Origin: an uncultured Vogesella sp.
GTDB taxonomy: Bacteria; Pseudomonadota; Gammaproteobacteria; Burkholderiales; Chromobacteriaceae
Assembly (NCBI GenBank): GCA_946479405.1
Contig: CAMLGD010000017.1
Location: 1 to 26,269 of the forward strand
Direction of reading: 5' to 3'
Length of the DNA: 26,269 bases
Below the pieces are notes generated by a model. The model was not told the origin of the DNA. It made no database searches and was given only the letters and a program-made list of their open reading frames with translations. Every line of letters begins with the position of its first letter. The stretch's first letter is position 1. The position numbers were made by a program, and so were the translations under genes. Shown here in pieces: positions 23,692 through 26,269 of the stretch.

Positions 23692-24948
23692 ATGCATCTC
23701 TCTGATCTTAAGCGTACGCATGTCAGCGAACTCGTCGAGATGGCCATTGCCAACGAGATTGATGCTGCCAGTCGCTTGCGCAAGCAGGACCTGATCTTTG
23801 CGCTTCTGAAAAACCAGGCCAAAAAAGGCGAAAGCATCTACGGCGAAGGCACGCTGGAAGTGCTGCCGGACGGCTTTGGCTTTCTGCGTAGTCCGGATTC
23901 GTCCTATCTGGCCGGCCCGGATGATATCTACGTCAGTCCGTCGCAGATCCGCCGCTTCAACCTGCATACCGGCGACACCATTGAAGGTGAGATCCGCACT
24001 CCGAAAGAGGGCGAGCGCTATTTCGCACTGGTGAAGGTGGACAAGGTCAACGGTGGTCCGCCGGAGCAGGCCAAGAACAAGATCCTGTTCGAGAACCTTA
24101 CCCCGCTGTTCCCGACCGAGCGTCTGCACCTGGAGCGCGACATCCGCGGCGAGGAAAACATTACCAGCCGCCTGATCGACCTGATCGCGCCGATCGGCAA
24201 GGGCCAGCGTGGCCTGCTGGTAGCGCCGCCGAAGTCCGGCAAGACCGTGATGCTCAAGCATATCGCCCACGCCATTACCACCAACCATCCGGAAGTGGAA
24301 ATGATCGTGCTGCTGATCGACGAGCGTCCGGAAGAAGTGACCGATATGCAGCGTTCGGTGAAGGGGGAAGTGGTGTCTTCCACCTTCGACGAACCGGCTA
24401 CCCGCCACGTGCAGGTTGCCGAAATGGTGATCGAGAAAGCCAAGCGCCTGGTGGAGCACAAGAAGGACGTGGTGATCCTGCTGGATTCCATCACTCGCCT
24501 GGCGCGAGCCTACAACACCGTGATCCCGGCCTCCGGCAAGGTGCTGACCGGTGGTGTGGACGCCAACGCGCTGCAGCGCCCGAAGCGCTTCTTCGGTGCC
24601 GCGCGTAACATCGAGGAAGGCGGCTCGCTGACCATCATTGCCACCGCGCTGGTAGATACCGGCTCGCGCATGGACGATGTGATCTACGAAGAATTCAAGG
24701 GTACCGGCAATATGGAAATCCACCTTGACCGCCGTATGGCGGAAAAGCGGATCTTCCCGGCCATCAATATCAACCGCTCCAGCACCCGTCGCGAAGAGTT
24801 GCTGATTCCGCAGGAACAGCTGCAACGTATCTGGGTGCTGCGCAAACTGCTGTACCCGATGGATGACCTGGAAGCGATGGAGTTCATGCTCGACAAGCTG
24901 CGGGCAACCAAGTCCAACCTGGCGTTCTTCGATTCGATGCGCCGTTAA
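23692..24948 (+). CDS. rho: Transcription termination factor Rho
   Basis: Hexameric RNA helicase of 418 residues. The N-terminal Rho-N helices start '[18 protein letters not shown]', matching the normal Rho start, so ATG 23692 is preferred over an in-frame GTG at 23662. The RNA-binding CSD covers about 50-120 ('[13 protein letters not shown]', '[15 protein letters not shown]'). The RecA-like core has Walker A 'PPKSGKT', Walker B '[16 protein letters not shown]', the Q-loop region '[24 protein letters not shown]' and the R-loop, then 'SGSRMDD'-like '[18 protein letters not shown]'. No obvious Shine-Dalgarno is seen. It has its own promoter and terminator. Confidence 0.96.
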   Translation: MHLSDLKRTHVSELVEMAIANEIDAASRLRKQDLIFALLKNQAKKGESIYGEGTLEVLPDGFGFLRSPDSSYLAGPDDIYVSPSQIRRFNLHTGDTIEGEIRTPKEGERYFALVKVDKVNGGPPEQAKNKILFENLTPLFPTERLHLERDIRGEENITSRLIDLIAPIGKGQRGLLVAPPKSGKTVMLKHIAHAITTNHPEVEMIVLLIDERPEEVTDMQRSVKGEVVSSTFDEPATRHVQVAEMVIEKAKRLVEHKKDVVILLDSITRLARAYNTVIPASGKVLTGGVDANALQRPKRFFGAARNIEEGGSLTIIATALVDTGSRMDDVIYEEFKGTGNMEIHLDRRMAEKRIFPAININRSSTRREELLIPQEQLQRIWVLRKLLYPMDDLEAMEFMLDKLRATKSNLAFFDSMRR

Positions 24949-24970
24949 GGCTTTACGGTTACCGTTCCAG

Positions 24971-25003
24971 ACGCCAGGCCATCCGGTCTGGCGTTTGTTT
25001 TTT
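24971..25003 (+). terminator. Rho-independent terminator after rho
   Basis: ACGCCAGGCC-ATCC-GGTCTGGCGT gives 10 pairs (one G-T) with a 4-nt loop, followed by TTGTTTTTT, 22 nt after the rho stop and just before the next gene's ribosome site. Confidence 0.9.
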
Positions 25004-25015
25004 CAGGAGGCGGGC

Positions 25016-25660
25016 ATGGATACCGTATGGCGTTTCTTGCTGGATTTTGATGGCTACGCCGCCATCGGCACGGTGGCATTCGCTATTTCCGGCTACCTGT
25101 CCGGGGTGCGCAAGCATCTGGACCTGCTGGGCATCATCATTGTCACGCTGCTGACGGCAATCGGCGGCGGCATCATTCGTGACGTACTGGTTGGCCGCAT
25201 GCCGCAGGTGTTTCTGGGCAATACCAGCCTGGTGATCATTACCGGTGCAGTGCTGTTTGCATTGGCGGCGCGGCTGCACAAGCGCGAGTACGAGGTGCTG
25301 ACGCGCTTGTTTATCATTGCCGATTCCATCGGTCTGGTGGCGTTCAGCCTGGCGGGTGCCAAACTGGGTGTGGAGTACCACATCAATGCCTTCGGCGTGA
25401 TCATGCTGGGCTTTGTCACTGCTGTCGGCGGCGGTATTGTGCGCGACATGATGGTGAACGATGTGCCGTTCATCCTGCACAAGGATTTCTACGGCACGGT
25501 GTCCATTCTGGTGGCGACAGTACTGTATGTACTGGCCGAATTGGGCTGGGATCACCTGATTGCCGTGCAGCTGGTGTTTGCTGCCGGTGTGTCGCTGCGT
25601 CTGTTGGCGCACTGGAGCGAGCTGGCGTTGCCCAAGATTGCCGGCCGCGGAAAGGGTTGA
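25016..25660 (+). CDS. TRIC-type cation channel / UPF0126 (YadS/YicG) membrane protein
   Basis: Inner-membrane protein of 214 residues with seven predicted membrane segments in two repeats. Each repeat has the glycine-rich turn of the family: 'TAIGGGIIRDVLVGRMP' (about 48-64) and 'TAVGGGIVRDMMVNDVP' (about 134-150). Prokaryotic TRIC homologues form trimeric cation channels, but the role in this organism is not known. AGGAGG stands 5 nt before the ATG. It is 6 nt upstream of the Nudix gene, so the two form an operon. A GTTGGCCGCA repeat encodes the VGR of the first motif. Confidence 0.9.
   Translation: MDTVWRFLLDFDGYAAIGTVAFAISGYLSGVRKHLDLLGIIIVTLLTAIGGGIIRDVLVGRMPQVFLGNTSLVIITGAVLFALAARLHKREYEVLTRLFIIADSIGLVAFSLAGAKLGVEYHINAFGVIMLGFVTAVGGGIVRDMMVNDVPFILHKDFYGTVSILVATVLYVLAELGWDHLIAVQLVFAAGVSLRLLAHWSELALPKIAGRGKG
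25190..25199 (+). repeat. 10-mer repeat, exact
   Basis: Inside the TRIC-like gene as Val-Gly-Arg (GTT codon). Confidence 0.85.
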
Positions 25661-25666
25661 ACAGGC

Positions 25667-26266
25667 ATGGATATGGTGCGAGATGCAGACAGTATGGCGC
25701 ACTGGCTCGCCGGTTTTGCCGGGCTACAGGTGGCCGACGAAGAAGGACTGGGGCTACGCCAGCCGCCTGCCAAGACTGCAGCGGTGCTGGTGGCCGTGCA
25801 TTGGCAGGCCGATGCCTGGCATATTCTGCTGACGCGCCGCACGCCGCATCTGCGTAGCCATGCCGGGCAGATCAGCTTTCCCGGAGGTCGCATCGAGCCA
25901 GAAGACGGCAGCGCGGAAGTTGCCGCATTGCGCGAGGCGGAAGAAGAAGTCGGACTACCGCCGGCACTGGTGCGGGTGGTGACCGTACTGCCGTATTACG
26001 ACACCGTAACCGGTTATCGCGTGATGCCGGTACTGGCGCTGCTGACCGCGCCGTTCCAGCCGCAGCCATCACCACAGGAAGTGGCCGAAGTGTTCTCGCT
26101 GCCGCTGGCGCTGGCGCTGGACGAAGCCGCCTACGAGCGCCACCCGTATGTACGCGATGGCATCGCCGGGCATTACTACGCGCTGCGCTACGGCGATTAC
26201 TTTATCTGGGGCGCCACTGCCGCCATGCTGCGACGCCTGGCGCGGCATCATGCGGCCAACCTTTAG
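25667..26266 (+). CDS. nudL: Nudix hydrolase, probable CoA pyrophosphatase NudL
   Basis: Nudix enzyme of 199 residues. The CoA-specific UPF0035 motif 'LLTRRTPHLRSHAGQISFPGG' region (about 54-74) directly precedes and joins a complete Nudix box, 'GGRIEPEDGSAEVAALREAEEEVGL' region, with REAEEEVG carrying the metal-binding glutamates. Members split CoA and derivatives into 3',5'-ADP and phosphopantetheine products. It follows the TRIC-like gene by 6 nt. The ATG at 25673 has better spacing to AGG (7 nt) than 25667, so the protein may be two residues shorter. A 10-mer repeat ends four bases before its stop. Confidence 0.9.
   Translation: MDMVRDADSMAHWLAGFAGLQVADEEGLGLRQPPAKTAAVLVAVHWQADAWHILLTRRTPHLRSHAGQISFPGGRIEPEDGSAEVAALREAEEEVGLPPALVRVVTVLPYYDTVTGYRVMPVLALLTAPFQPQPSPQEVAEVFSLPLALALDEAAYERHPYVRDGIAGHYYALRYGDYFIWGATAAMLRRLARHHAANL
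26251..26260 (-). repeat. 10-mer repeat, exact
   Basis: At the end of nudL as Ala-Ala-Asn, three codons before the stop; on the minus strand it is preceded by AAAG. Confidence 0.85.
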
Positions 26267-26269
26267 CGC

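Noticed and set aside
1263..26260. The 10-mer as merely a favoured Ala/Leu codon run
   Set aside because: It occurs in non-coding DNA, in several coding solutions (LAA, AAN, VGR, RPT) and with non-preferred GTT and TTG codons, so amino-acid or codon preference does not explain it.
1..26269. CRISPR arrays, IS elements, tRNA/rRNA genes, phage genes
   Set aside because: No spaced repeats, terminal inverted repeats with transposase, cloverleaf or rRNA-like sequence was seen.

Overview
The window reads as chromosomal DNA of a high-GC betaproteobacterium. The adjacent trxA and rho genes, the betaproteobacterial style of Rho and FabI, and the overall gene content suggest Neisseriales (Chromobacterium/Vogesella/Aquitalea type). 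That placement is an inference from protein character, not a search result. I see no phage, insertion sequence, CRISPR array, rRNA or tRNA. The genes are ordinary chromosomal genes with well-formed operons and terminators.

Layout, left to right. (1) An EmrA/TolC-type drug-efflux operon, cut by the left edge, lies divergent from a TetR repressor across a short promoter/operator region. (2) A complete taurine operon tauABCD is on the minus strand. (3) A stand-alone protein that looks like a catalytically dead EAL domain is followed by a 1-Cys peroxiredoxin. (4) A membrane hybrid sensor kinase (MASE4-HisKA-HATPase-REC-REC-HPt) is translationally coupled to a REC-HD-GYP response regulator, which is a probable c-di-GMP phosphodiesterase. 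(5) A Tas-like aldo/keto reductase lies divergent from the methionine importer operon metNIQ. (6) An EntS-like MFS exporter is coupled to an HSL-type esterase, followed by a 30-residue membrane microprotein candidate. (7) An EamA exporter lies divergent from an AraC-type regulator, which is followed by an exported nuclease (SNase plus excalibur). (8) Housekeeping genes follow: fabI (minus), then trxA and rho. (9) A TRIC-family membrane protein and a NudL-type CoA pyrophosphatase end the window.

Sulfur supply is a shared theme: taurine import and desulfonation, methionine import, and thioredoxin. c-di-GMP output appears twice, as an HD-GYP regulator and a dead EAL protein.

The most striking signal is not a gene. 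The 10-mer GTTGGCCGCA (reverse complement TGCGGCCAAC) occurs 23 times exactly, 14 on the plus and 9 on the minus strand, about once per 1.1 kb. About 0.1 would be expected by chance at this base composition. It sits in intergenic DNA and inside genes in several reading frames, where it encodes LAA, AAN, VGR or RPT and often uses non-preferred codons. Some copies form inverted pairs. This is the density and behaviour of a DNA uptake sequence, but it is neither the Neisseria DUS (GCCGTCTGAA) nor the Pasteurellaceae USS (AAGTGCGGT). I regard it as the best candidate here for an undescribed system.
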